Part shown: positions 41,240-49,168 of the stretch, in pieces
How the letters are laid out: each line of letters opens with the position of its first letter
How positions within the stretch are numbered: the first letter of the stretch is position 1
NCBI GenBank assembly: GCA_002389665.1
Contig: DGNO01000001.1
Location: forward strand, 335,564-399,563
DNA from: Rhodobiaceae bacterium UBA4490
Lineage (GTDB): Bacteria > Pseudomonadota > Alphaproteobacteria > Parvibaculales > Parvibaculaceae
Length of the DNA: 64,000 nt
Direction of reading: 5' to 3'
Notes under the pieces: model-generated
Databases searched by the model: none
Told to the model about the DNA's origin: nothing
Seen by the model: the letters and a program-made list of their open reading frames with translations, nothing else
Position numbers and translations under genes: made by a program

Positions 41240-42694
41240 ATGGTTTATTCCAACATCCTGCATGCGCTGGGCTGGCTGATCCTCGTGATCGCCGTCGCCA
41301 TGGTCGTGCCACTCATTTTCGCCTTCGGCACGGCGGATGCCAAAGCCTTCTCCGCGTTCAGTCTTAGTTTTCTCTTCACGCTCTTTTCAGGCGGGGCGCT
41401 CATCATGGCGTTCCGCGATACGGGCGCGTCCCTGACGAAGCGCGATCTTCTGCCTTTCGTGGCGGCGGGATGGACCGTGATGTCCTTCTTCGGAGCCTTG
41501 CCGTTTTTCACCATCCACCCGGATGCGAGTTTTACCGGCGCGGTGTTCGAATCCGTTTCCGGCATCACGACGACGGGCGCCACGGTGTTCGAGACGCTGG
41601 ATGATAAATCCCGGGCGCTCATTCTCTGGCGCGCCCTTCTGCAATGGCTGGGCGGGTGGGGGAGTGTATTTCTCGGTGCGGCGGTTTTTGCCTCGTTCGG
41701 CATTGGCGGCATGTCGCTGCGCCTCTCCCCTCTGACGCGGGGGGAGACGACCAATCCCTTGCAACGCCTGCGCTCGACGGCAACCGAAATCGGGCGGATT
41801 TATACGACACTCACCCTGGTCGGTCTGCTGGTCGTCTGGGCAAGCGGGGTTCCCGCCTTCGATGCGATCTGTCTGACCCTGTCCGCCGTTTCGACCGGCG
41901 GCTTTGTACCCACCGATGCGGGGCTTTCGGCTTATGAGGGGGTTGCGCCGAAATTCTGGTTAATGGTGCTCATGTGCCTTGGCGCAATCAGCTTTGCCAC
42001 CCACCGCCAGGTGGTGCGCACGGGCCTGCGCGCCGTGCGGGAAGACCCGGAGGTACTCTATTTCTTCAACCTGGTGCTCGCGGCAAGCCTCGTGATCTGG
42101 TTCGTTACACTCATCGCCGCGCCGGGACACGGGGATATCTTCTCGACGCTTTTTGCGGTCATCTCGCTCGTCTCCACCACCGGCTGGCTTCCCCATGAAG
42201 CAGCCTGGATCGAGCGCACCTCGCCGGTGCTGCTTCTCGGCCTGGCGGTGATCGGGGGGAGCACGCTTTCCACCGCAGGCGGGCTCAAGCTGCTGCGTGC
42301 CGGGCTTCTCGTCAAGCAGAGCGGTAAAGAGTTGCAGCGCCTCGTTTATCCGCACGGCATCATCCAAAGCCGGTTCGGCGATAGGACCTTCGGCATTCAG
42401 CTCATGAAAAGCGTCTGGGCCTTTTTCGTGGTTTTCGTCACGGCGCTGGGGTTCGGCGGCATTGTCTTCGCCGCCATGGGCATCGATATGGAGCCGGCCT
42501 TTGCCGCCGCGCTTTCGCTCCTAGCCAATGTCGGCCCGGCCTACGATATGGCCCGGCTGGCGGGTATGGACGGGCCGAGCATTCATGACTTTTCCACTCT
42601 CGCCAAATGGTGGGGCATCATTATCATGCTGGCAGGCCGCCTTGAGCTCGTGCTCGTGCTGGCGTTGACGAACCGCGCATTCTGGCGCGGCTGA
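41240..42694 (+). CDS. trkH: Trk/Ktr potassium channel subunit TrkH
   Basis: Inner-membrane K+ channel subunit of 484 aa with eight to ten hydrophobic segments. The four pore-loop selectivity turns are recognisable: ESVSGITTTGATVF, TLSAVSTGGFVPTD, AVISLVSTTGWL and SLLANVGPAYDM. The loss of symmetry in the fourth is usual. The C-terminal GRLELVLVLALTNRAFW is a family signature. It starts 6 bp after trkA. Uptake is driven by the membrane potential, with TrkA as regulator. Confidence 0.95.
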   Translation: MVYSNILHALGWLILVIAVAMVVPLIFAFGTADAKAFSAFSLSFLFTLFSGGALIMAFRDTGASLTKRDLLPFVAAGWTVMSFFGALPFFTIHPDASFTGAVFESVSGITTTGATVFETLDDKSRALILWRALLQWLGGWGSVFLGAAVFASFGIGGMSLRLSPLTRGETTNPLQRLRSTATEIGRIYTTLTLVGLLVVWASGVPAFDAICLTLSAVSTGGFVPTDAGLSAYEGVAPKFWLMVLMCLGAISFATHRQVVRTGLRAVREDPEVLYFFNLVLAASLVIWFVTLIAAPGHGDIFSTLFAVISLVSTTGWLPHEAAWIERTSPVLLLGLAVIGGSTLSTAGGLKLLRAGLLVKQSGKELQRLVYPHGIIQSRFGDRTFGIQLMKSVWAFFVVFVTALGFGGIVFAAMGIDMEPAFAAALSLLANVGPAYDMARLAGMDGPSIHDFSTLAKWWGIIIMLAGRLELVLVLALTNRAFWRG

Positions 42695-42709
42695 TTTTAG
42701 AAGGACACC

Positions 42710-43564
42710 ATGCCCCGCACCGCTTATGTCAATGGACGCTATGTGCCGCATGCCAGAGCCAGCGTTCATATTGAAGACCGCGGCTACCAGTTCGCCGACG
42801 GCGTTTATGAAGTGGCGGGACTGCGCGGCGGGCTTTTCATGGATATGGGGCTGCATATGGCCCGCCTCGAGCGTTCGCTCGGGGAGCTGAGCATTGCGCC
42901 GCCCATGTCCATGGAGGCACTGAAGGCGGTCCTGCGCGAGACCGTGCGCCGCAACCGGCTGACCGACGGCTATGTCTATTTCCAGATCACCCGCGGCGTC
43001 GCCCCGCGCGACCACGCCTTTCCGGCACACGCACGAAGCGCATTGGTGGTGACCGCAAAGCGCATCCCGCCCGGCCGTTTCGACGCGGCGATGGAGAGCG
43101 GCATCAAAGTCATTTGCGTGCCGGACCGGCGCTGGCAGCGGCGTGATATAAAATCCATCGCGCTCCTGCCCAATATTCTGGCAAAACAGGAGGCGCGTGC
43201 GGCCGGGGCTTATGAAGCCTGGCAGGTCGAGGACGGCGTCGTCACAGAAGGCTCATCCACCAATGCCTGGATCGTGACTAGGGCAAACACCCTTGTGACG
43301 CATCCGGCAGGCCCCGCCATTTTGAACGGGGTGACCCGCCAGGTCCTGCTGCAGGCGGCAAAACAGGCGGATATGAAGGTCGAGGAACGGCCATTTACAC
43401 CGGAAGAAACCTATGAGGCGGCTGAGGCGTTCATATCTTCTTCATCGGCAGTCCTCTTGCCGGTCGTCGAAGTCGATGGCAAAAAGATCGGGCAGGGCAC
43501 TCCCGGCCCGGTGGCACGAAAACTGCGTGAGCTTTACGAGGCAGTGGCCGAATTCTCGCCTTAA
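42710..43564 (+). CDS. dat: D-amino-acid transaminase
   Basis: A 284-aa class IV PLP aminotransferase that interconverts D-alanine and D-glutamate, a supply route for peptidoglycan precursors. Motifs: YVNGRYVPHARASVHIEDRGYQFADGVYE, YFQITRGVAPRDHAFP (the R and H residues that bind the substrate carboxylate in D-amino-acid enzymes), PLP Lys148 in RRDIKSIALLPNIL, and EGSSTNAWIV. The RGxxxRDH pattern separates it from branched-chain aminotransferases and from aminodeoxychorismate lyase. It is 15 bp downstream of trkH. Confidence 0.9.
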   Translation: MPRTAYVNGRYVPHARASVHIEDRGYQFADGVYEVAGLRGGLFMDMGLHMARLERSLGELSIAPPMSMEALKAVLRETVRRNRLTDGYVYFQITRGVAPRDHAFPAHARSALVVTAKRIPPGRFDAAMESGIKVICVPDRRWQRRDIKSIALLPNILAKQEARAAGAYEAWQVEDGVVTEGSSTNAWIVTRANTLVTHPAGPAILNGVTRQVLLQAAKQADMKVEERPFTPEETYEAAEAFISSSSAVLLPVVEVDGKKIGQGTPGPVARKLRELYEAVAEFSP

Positions 43565-43615
43565 CTTCGCCCGCATGAACCACTAAGGTGAAAGAGCGAT
43601 ACAAGGCGGGCGAAG
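43565..43615. other. Long-loop hairpin after the dat stop codon
   Basis: CTTCGCCCGC (43565-43574), starting immediately after the stop codon, is perfectly complementary to GCGGGCGAAG at 43606-43615, with 31 bases between. The loop contains a small CAC/GTG stem. No U-tract follows (CTCTTGCC), so it is not a standard terminator; it could be an RNA processing or attenuation structure before hfq. Confidence 0.4.
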
Positions 43616-43741
43616 CTCTTGCCTGGCAAAAACGACGCCCCACCTATTAGGCAGACCGTGCAAGAGTTCGCCTATCAATTTGAACAACCGTTCTCCCTCA
43701 TTGTGGCGTTGGGGGGAAGAGCGGAAAAAATGGGTCAACCC

Positions 43742-43981
43742 ATGTCAGACAAAACACAAAATCTGCAGGACACGTTTCTCAATAATGTCCGTAAAAACAA
43801 GATCAACCTGACCGTCTTTCTGGTAAACGGCGTCAAGCTACAGGGCGTGATTACCTGGTTCGACAATTTCTGCGTTCTGTTGCGCCGCGACGGTCACTCG
43901 CAATTGGTCTACAAGCACGCAATTTCCACCATTATGCCCGGCCAGCCCGTTCAATTGTTCGACGGGGAAGAGGGCGAGTAA
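43742..43981 (+). CDS. hfq: RNA chaperone Hfq
   Basis: Sm-like hexamer that pairs small RNAs with mRNAs. The 79-aa protein has the proximal-face [29 protein letters not shown] and the Sm2 motif [13 protein letters not shown] 43742 ([10 protein letters not shown]) is the usual family start; ATG 43730 ([10 protein letters not shown]), four codons earlier, lies nearer the GGAAGAGCGGA ribosome-site-like sequence and cannot be excluded. The longer open frame beginning at 43619 is not conserved. The C-terminal tail is very short (LFDGEEGE), normal for alphaproteobacteria. hflX follows. Confidence 0.97.
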   Translation: MSDKTQNLQDTFLNNVRKNKINLTVFLVNGVKLQGVITWFDNFCVLLRRDGHSQLVYKHAISTIMPGQPVQLFDGEEGE

Positions 43982-44007
43982 GTTTCCGGTGTGAGGCCGG
44001 CTTAAGA

Positions 44008-45432
44008 TTGACAGACCATCGTAAACTTCCGTCTTCCGGTAAGAAGGCGGCCGCCGGCGCGCAGGAAAAGGCGCGCGGCCCGGCAGAATTCCAGATCGGC
44101 CCGAAAGAGCCGACCCGCGCGTTCGTCATCGTCCCCTGGTTCAAGGCGCAGAAAGATGCGCGCCGTAAGCCGGAAAACCGGCTGGAAGAAGCGGTCGGAC
44201 TGGCTGCGGCTATCGATCTGGACATCGTGGGCCGGGAAGTCGTGATGATTACGCAGGCGCGCCCTGCGACCTTGATTGGTACCGGCAAGCTCGAAGAACT
44301 GGGCGAGCTTATGTCCGCGCTGCATGTCGAGCTTGTGGTGGTGGACGGCACGCTGACGCCCGGCCAGCAGCGCAATCTGGAAAAAGCCTGGAAGGTGAAG
44401 GTGCTGGACCGCACCGGCCTCATCCTGGAAATTTTTGGGGCCCGCGCCGCCACCCGTGAAGGTGCCTTGCAGGTGGAACTTGCTCATCTGACCTATCAGA
44501 AGAGCCGGCTTGTGCGCTCCTGGACCCACCTTGAGCGCCAGCGCGGCGGCACCGGCTTTCTCGGCGGGCCGGGTGAAACCCAGATCGAGGCGGACCGGCG
44601 CGCCATTCAGGACAAGATCAACCGGCTGGAAAAACAGCTCGACAAGGTCAAGCGCACACGCGAGTTGCATCGCAAGGGCCGCCGGGAGGCGCCTTATCCC
44701 GTCATCGCGCTGGTGGGCTATACCAACGCGGGAAAATCCACGCTCTTCAACCGGCTGACCAAGGCGAGCGTCTTTGCCAAAGACCTGCTCTTTGCCACGC
44801 TTGACCCGACCATGCGGCTGGTCGATCTGCCAAGCGGGCGCAAGGTCGTGCTATCGGACACGGTGGGCTTCATCTCCGACCTGCCGACCCATCTCGTTGC
44901 CGCTTTCCGTGCGACACTGGAAGAAGTGCTGGAAGCGGAAATCATTCTGCATGTGCGCGATATTTCCCATGAGGAAACGGAGGCACAGCGGGCCGATGTG
45001 CTCGATGTGCTCAAAACCCTCGGCATCGAGCAGGACGGCGAGCGCCCCATCATCGAAGTGCTGAATAAAGCCGATCTGATGGAACCGGAACGGCGTGCGG
45101 CGCTGCTCAATCAGACGGACCGGCAAAAGGAAGTGACGCTGATTTCCGCGCTGACGGGAGAGGGGGTGGACCACCTGCTGGCCGACCTCGATGCGCTCCT
45201 GGCAGAACAGGCGCTGGTGGTTGAGGCGGCGCTGGGGCCGGAGGAGGCCGAGGCCCTGGCCTGGCTGCACCAGCAGGGCGTTGTGGCGGCGCAGGAAATG
45301 GATGAGGATGGCACGAACCATCTCGTGCTCAAGCTCGATGACGTGACGCTTGGCCGGTTCCGCAAACGTTTTGCCGCCACCGCAGCGCGGGTTCTGGCCG
45401 GTATACCCGAGCGCGAAGCGGAAGAAGGCTGA
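44008..45432 (+). CDS. hflX: Ribosome-associated GTPase HflX
   Basis: GTPase that splits or rescues stalled 70S ribosomes under stress. Domain order in 474 aa: N-terminal subdomain (ETQIEADRRAIQ near its end), a coiled linker, the G domain with G1 GYTNAGKST, G3 DTVGF and G4 NKAD, then a C-terminal extension. GGTGFLGGPGETQ is the diagnostic HflX motif. I accept TTG at 44008, since no in-frame ATG gives the conserved N-terminus and it follows hfq by 26 bp; the first 35 residues are a Lys/Ala-rich tail. The hfq-hflX order is classical. Confidence 0.95.
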   Translation: MTDHRKLPSSGKKAAAGAQEKARGPAEFQIGPKEPTRAFVIVPWFKAQKDARRKPENRLEEAVGLAAAIDLDIVGREVVMITQARPATLIGTGKLEELGELMSALHVELVVVDGTLTPGQQRNLEKAWKVKVLDRTGLILEIFGARAATREGALQVELAHLTYQKSRLVRSWTHLERQRGGTGFLGGPGETQIEADRRAIQDKINRLEKQLDKVKRTRELHRKGRREAPYPVIALVGYTNAGKSTLFNRLTKASVFAKDLLFATLDPTMRLVDLPSGRKVVLSDTVGFISDLPTHLVAAFRATLEEVLEAEIILHVRDISHEETEAQRADVLDVLKTLGIEQDGERPIIEVLNKADLMEPERRAALLNQTDRQKEVTLISALTGEGVDHLLADLDALLAEQALVVEAALGPEEAEALAWLHQQGVVAAQEMDEDGTNHLVLKLDDVTLGRFRKRFAATAARVLAGIPEREAEEG

Positions 45433-45445
45433 GGCTTCTGCGTGC

Positions 45446-45748
45446 CTAGCGGGCGAAGGTCAGTTTGCAGCAGCCCAGTTCCAGTGCATCGCGCCTCTTG
45501 TCATAGATGCCGGGCGCAAGGCTGTAGGCGATGGATTTGCCGCGCCGTTCGCTCAAAAGAAAGCCGCTCTCTTTCAAGGTTTTAAGGTGATGGGAGAGAA
45601 GATTCTGGCCGATGGCAAGGCCTGCATTGATCTCCTTCACCACCTTCGGACCGGCGGCGAGCAGCCGCAAAATGTAAAGCCGCGTCGGATCGGCAACGAG
45701 TTTCAACACGTCGGCGCAAGCCGCTTCGGGTGTAGATATTTTCATCAT
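45446..45748 (-). CDS. ArsR family transcriptional regulator
   Basis: A 100-aa winged-helix regulator of the ArsR/SmtB type: LKLVADPTRLYILRLLAAGPKVVKEI, IGQNLLSHHLKTLKESGFLLSERRGKSIAYSLAP. The recognition helix (QNLLSHHLKTL) is intact. The usual ELCVCDL metal site is replaced by KVVKEINAG without Cys. Instead there is one Cys near the N-terminus (residue 11) and a CysCys pair near the C-terminus (residues 93-94), an arrangement seen in some arsenic-sensing ArsR proteins with relocated sites. It is 9 bp after pstB, the last gene of the transporter operon, and probably controls it. Confidence 0.87.
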   Translation of the reverse strand: MMKISTPEAACADVLKLVADPTRLYILRLLAAGPKVVKEINAGLAIGQNLLSHHLKTLKESGFLLSERRGKSIAYSLAPGIYDKRRDALELGCCKLTFAR

Positions 45749-45757
45749 CTTGCCTTC

Positions 45758-46534
45758 CTAGCCGATATGACCGGCGAAATAGGCCCGGGACACCTCTTCC
45801 CGGGGCGTGTTGAAAATCGTCTCGGCAGGTCCGCTTTCGGCGACATAGCCGTGCCCGTCTTTCATCCAAAAAAACGTCACCGTATCGGCAAGGCGCCGGG
45901 CTTGGGCTAAATTATGCGTGACGAGCACCAGGCTCATCTGGGATTTGAGCTCGCCGAGCAGTTCTTCGATGAGGCCTGCCGCCATGGGATCGAGGGCGCT
46001 CGTCGGCTCGTCGAGCAGCAGGATGCGCGGCTCGAGCGCCAGCGCGCGGGCGAGGCAGAGCCGTTGCTGCTGGCCGCCGGAAAGCTGGGTTGCCGGTAAA
46101 TCCAGCCGGTTTTCGACTTCCGCCCAAAGCCCGACGCTTTTCAGCGCCGCCTCGCTTCGGTCCGCGATCTCGCGCCTGTTGCGCCCGAAATGCTCGGTAA
46201 GCGGAATTTCCATATTGCGGCGGATGGAAAGGGGAAAGGGCGCGGGCCGCTGAAAAATCATGGCGACGGAACGGCGCAGCTCCTCCCGGCTTGGGGCGAA
46301 CCGGTCGAGACGTGCGCCGAAAAGCTCGACCGTCCCGCCAACTTCGCAGCCCGGCAGGCTCTCATTGAGACAGTTAAGCGCAGACAGGAAACTCGATTTG
46401 CCGCAGCCCGATGGCCCGACAATGGCGTTCACCGCGCAATCGAGAAAGGAAGCGGAGACCCCCGTGACGACGGGCTTACCGCCGAAGGCGACCGTGACGT
46501 TATGAGCCAGGATGGCAGGAGGAGCGTGCCGCAT
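45758..46534 (-). CDS. pstB: Phosphate-type ABC transporter ATP-binding protein (PstB-like)
   Basis: A 258-aa ATPase with Walker A GPSGCGKSS, signature LSGGQQQRLCLARAL, Walker B ILLLDEPTSALDP and switch His in VLVTHNLAQARRL. The NCLNESLPGCEVGGTVEL segment and PFPLSIRRNMEIPLTEH follow the PstB pattern. It energises import through PstC and PstA. Its start coincides with the end of pstA. No phoU follows, which is unusual for a PhoB-controlled pst operon; an arsR-type gene stands there instead. Confidence 0.9.
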   Translation of the reverse strand: MRHAPPAILAHNVTVAFGGKPVVTGVSASFLDCAVNAIVGPSGCGKSSFLSALNCLNESLPGCEVGGTVELFGARLDRFAPSREELRRSVAMIFQRPAPFPLSIRRNMEIPLTEHFGRNRREIADRSEAALKSVGLWAEVENRLDLPATQLSGGQQQRLCLARALALEPRILLLDEPTSALDPMAAGLIEELLGELKSQMSLVLVTHNLAQARRLADTVTFFWMKDGHGYVAESGPAETIFNTPREEVSRAYFAGHIG

Positions 46535-47379
46535 TATCGGTAGTCCCGGTAAGAAGGAGAAAAGCGTGTCAGCGCCATCAGGGCGGCGTTGATCGCAAAA
46601 AGCAGAACGACCAGCACAAGCGCCGTGCGGTAGGCGTTCTCGCCGCCGCCCGGCACATTGAGCGCCAGATCGAGAATGTGAATGGAAAGCGTGCGCCCGG
46701 AATCGAGCAGGCTTTCCGGCAGCCGCGTGACATAGCCGCTGGTGAAGATGAGGGCCGCCGTTTCTGCGAGCGCCCGGCCGAGGCCGAGCACCAGCCCGAT
46801 CATGAGGCCCGGCAGGGCGGCGGGCAGGGCGATTTTCCCGTAAAAGGTTAGCCGGGAAAGGCCGAGGGCATCCGCCGCCTGGCTGAAGGAGGCAGGCAGG
46901 CTGCGCAGGCTTTCCTCGGCGCTGCGGATGAAGAAGGGCAGCACCATGATGGCAAGCGTCAGCCCGCCCGTGAGGATGGAGATGCGCAGGCCGAGGAGAT
47001 GCGCGAAGACCGCATTGCCGAACAGGCCGAAAACGATGGAAGGCACGCCGGCCAGCGTGTCGAGGGAGCGGCGGACCAGCGGCGCAAAGCGCCCGCCGCC
47101 CGCCGTATATTCGGCAAGGAAAATTCCCGTGAGAAGCCCGACGGGCAGCGTCGCGGCAAGACAGACCAGCAGGATAAGCGCCGTTGCTGCGAGCAACGAG
47201 CGGATGCCGCCCGCCCGGCCCGCATCCGCCGGGTCTTCGGTCAAAAAGCTGAGCTCAAAACCGGAAAACCCGCGCCAGACGATATCCCCGATGATGAGTG
47301 CGAATGCGCCAAGGATTACGAGGCCTGCGGTCCAGATGAAAAAGGCGGCCAGCTTATTTTGTGTCTGAGGGCGTGTCAT
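46534..47379 (-). CDS. pstA: Phosphate-type ABC transporter permease (PstA-like)
   Basis: A 281-aa inner-membrane permease with six hydrophobic segments. The cytoplasmic coupling motif EESLRSLPASFSQAADALGLSRLTFYGKIALPAALPGL is the EAA loop of PstA-type permeases, and VPSIVFGLFGNAVFA is the conserved helix before it. Its start codon overlaps the pstC stop by 4 bases, and its stop overlaps the start of pstB, so the operon is translationally coupled. Confidence 0.92.
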   Translation of the reverse strand: MTRPQTQNKLAAFFIWTAGLVILGAFALIIGDIVWRGFSGFELSFLTEDPADAGRAGGIRSLLAATALILLVCLAATLPVGLLTGIFLAEYTAGGGRFAPLVRRSLDTLAGVPSIVFGLFGNAVFAHLLGLRISILTGGLTLAIMVLPFFIRSAEESLRSLPASFSQAADALGLSRLTFYGKIALPAALPGLMIGLVLGLGRALAETAALIFTSGYVTRLPESLLDSGRTLSIHILDLALNVPGGGENAYRTALVLVVLLFAINAALMALTRFSPSYRDYR

Positions 47380-48233
47380 GTGCGCCCCTCCTGCCGCTCG
47401 CTGCGCCCGGCCAGGGTGACGAGAAGCAGCGTGACCGCCATGACGAGAAAGCCGCTGAAGAAAAGCGCATGCCGGTGCGCGCCTGTCGCATAAGCCATTT
47501 CAAGGGCGATATTGGCGGTAAGGGTGCGCACGGGGTCTAGAAGGCTCGAGGGAAGCTGCGGCACATTGCCGGCCACCATGAGCACCGCCATGGTTTCTCC
47601 CAGCGCGCGGGCGAAGGCGAGAAACAGCCCCGTCACGATTCCGCGCCAGGCGGCAGGAAGCAGAACTGTGCGCAGCGCAGCCCATTTCGACAGCCCGAGG
47701 GCTGTGGCCGCGCGGTGCTGCTCGGCGGGGATCGCGGCAAGCGCGGCGCTCGAAAAAAGCGCCATGGTCGGCAGGATCATGATGGCAAGTACAAGCCCGG
47801 CGGCAAGGATGCTCGTGCCGGGCGCGGCCAGATGCTTGGCGATGAGCGGCACCAATATAACGAGCCCCCATAGCCCGTAAACGACGCTCGGAATACCGGC
47901 GAGCAATTCCACCGCCCGCTGGAAAAACCCTCGCAGGAGCGGCGGTGCATAAAAACTCTCGAACAGCGCCGCACCAAGCCCGAGCGGCGCGGCGAGCACA
48001 AGCGCGAGCAGAGAAACGGCAAGGGAACCCAGCACCATGGGCAGCAGGCCGAAAGCGCCGCTTACCGGGTGCCAGCTCGCGTCCGCCAGGAAAGCTGTAA
48101 TGCCTGCCTCTTGCAGCGCGGGGAGCGCCTCATAGCCGACAAAGAAGGTGACGAAAACAAGCGCGAGCGCCGCGGCAAGCGCGGCGCTCCTCAGGCTGAA
48201 AAGAAAAAGACGGTCAGCGGCGCGGCGGGACAA
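47376..48233 (-). CDS. pstC: Phosphate-type ABC transporter permease (PstC-like)
   Basis: Partner permease of PstA, about 285 aa with six membrane segments; GIPSVVYGLWGLVIL and the EAA loop AIPAEQHRAATALGLSKWAALRTVLLPAAWRGI are clear. The open frame could start at ATG 48317, but that would overlap pstS by about 100 bp. The TTG at 48233 (LSRRAADRLF), preceded by AAAGG at 7 bases, gives a 20-bp overlap and a normal N-terminus just before the first membrane helix, so I prefer it. The start is the main uncertainty. Confidence 0.88.
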   Translation of the reverse strand: MSRRAADRLFLFSLRSAALAAALALVFVTFFVGYEALPALQEAGITAFLADASWHPVSGAFGLLPMVLGSLAVSLLALVLAAPLGLGAALFESFYAPPLLRGFFQRAVELLAGIPSVVYGLWGLVILVPLIAKHLAAPGTSILAAGLVLAIMILPTMALFSSAALAAIPAEQHRAATALGLSKWAALRTVLLPAAWRGIVTGLFLAFARALGETMAVLMVAGNVPQLPSSLLDPVRTLTANIALEMAYATGAHRHALFFSGFLVMAVTLLLVTLAGRSERQEGRT

Positions 48234-49050
48234 AGGACTGGCCTTTAATGAGATCGTCCACCTCGGCGGATTGCGCGAAGGCAAGGAAGGCATCGGCCTT
48301 TTCCGATATCTCTCCATGCGTGACGAGGTTCAGCTCGCGGGCCATCGGGAAGGAGCCGTCGGCCACCGTCGCCGTGCTGGCTTCGACCCCGTCGAGTTTG
48401 ACGAGCTTGATCGCCGCGCCGTTTTCGATTGCCACTTCCGCCGTGCCGATGGAAACGTAGCCGATACCATGGGGATTGGCCGCGACGGTTTTAATGCCTT
48501 GCTCATTGTCGCCGACAATGACGTCCGGCTTGATGGAGGGATTATCGAGCTTGAAATGGTCGAGAAAGACTTCCAGCGTCGAGCGGCCTTCGGCTTTGTG
48601 AATGAGAACGATGCCTGCATTCGGCCCGCCCAGCGTCTCCCAGCTCGTAATTTCGCGCTTATAGATTGAGACGACCTCAGCGCCGGTAATCGCCTCGATC
48701 GGATTGCTGGCATGAACGATGATGCCTACCCCGTCCCGGGCGAGAAGGTGTCCGGTCAGATCCGCCTCATCGGCTTTTAAACTGCGCGAGACCATGCCGA
48801 TATCGGCAAGTCCCTTGCGTGCATCGGCCATGCCGCGCGAGGAACCGCCTGTTTCAACGTCGATCCGGACATTGCCGTTCTGCTCTTCGTAGCGCTTGGC
48901 GATTTCGAGCGCGAGCGGAGCAATGGTGCTGGAGCCCGTCAGGGTAAGGCGGGTTTTTTCCCCGTCTTCGGAGGAAGGGCTGAGAAAAAAGAAGATCGCT
49001 GCAGCAGCGGCGGCGAGGATCGCCAGAAGGGTGAGCGTTCGCGCGGTCAT
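48214..49050 (-). CDS. pstS: Phosphate-type ABC transporter substrate-binding protein (PstS-like)
   Basis: A 278-aa periplasmic binding protein. Residues 5-22 form a hydrophobic signal or anchor (LTLLAILAAAAAAIFFFL) without a lipobox Cys. The mature part starts with TLTGSSTIAPLALEIAKRYEEQ and has ETGGSSRGMADARKGLADIGMVSR, the anion-cradling elements of PstS-type proteins. The TGSST and GSSRG motifs are closest to the Clostridium/Thermotoga-like PstS group. Phosphate is the default ligand, but related oxyanions are possible given the ArsR gene in the same operon. Confidence 0.88.
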   Translation of the reverse strand: MTARTLTLLAILAAAAAAIFFFLSPSSEDGEKTRLTLTGSSTIAPLALEIAKRYEEQNGNVRIDVETGGSSRGMADARKGLADIGMVSRSLKADEADLTGHLLARDGVGIIVHASNPIEAITGAEVVSIYKREITSWETLGGPNAGIVLIHKAEGRSTLEVFLDHFKLDNPSIKPDVIVGDNEQGIKTVAANPHGIGYVSIGTAEVAIENGAAIKLVKLDGVEASTATVADGSFPMARELNLVTHGEISEKADAFLAFAQSAEVDDLIKGQSFVPPRR

Positions 49051-49111
49051 GGCTGATTCCGGTTTTTGATGTTCCGGTACCAGCTAGCCGCGCGCAAAGA
49101 TCAAAGCCAAA

Positions 49112-49127
49112 TGAATTCAATGTGAAT
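49112..49127. promoter_or_regulatory. Candidate ArsR-type operator upstream of pstS
   Basis: TGAATTCA at 49112-49119 is followed by a further TGAAT at 49123-49127, which forms ATTCA-atg-TGAAT (49115-49127) with the first unit. TGAA...TTCA is the core of ArsR/SmtB operators. It lies 62-77 bases upstream of the pstS ATG, a suitable distance for blocking a promoter. No PhoB box (CTGTCAT repeats) is visible in the 118-bp mazG-pstS gap. Confidence 0.45.
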
Positions 49128-49134
49128 GGATATG

Positions 49135-49156
49135 TTGGGCAAGGCCGTCTGCCCAA
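49135..49156 (+). terminator. Terminator-like hairpin with plus-strand U-tract
   Basis: TTGGGCA-aggccgtc-TGCCCAA followed by TTTTT on the plus strand has the form of an intrinsic terminator, but both flanking genes (mazG and pstS) are on the minus strand. On the minus strand the U-tract is missing. It may stop an antisense transcript coming from pstS, or serve only as a hairpin at the mazG 3' end. Confidence 0.45.
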
Positions 49157-49168
49157 TTTTTCATCACA

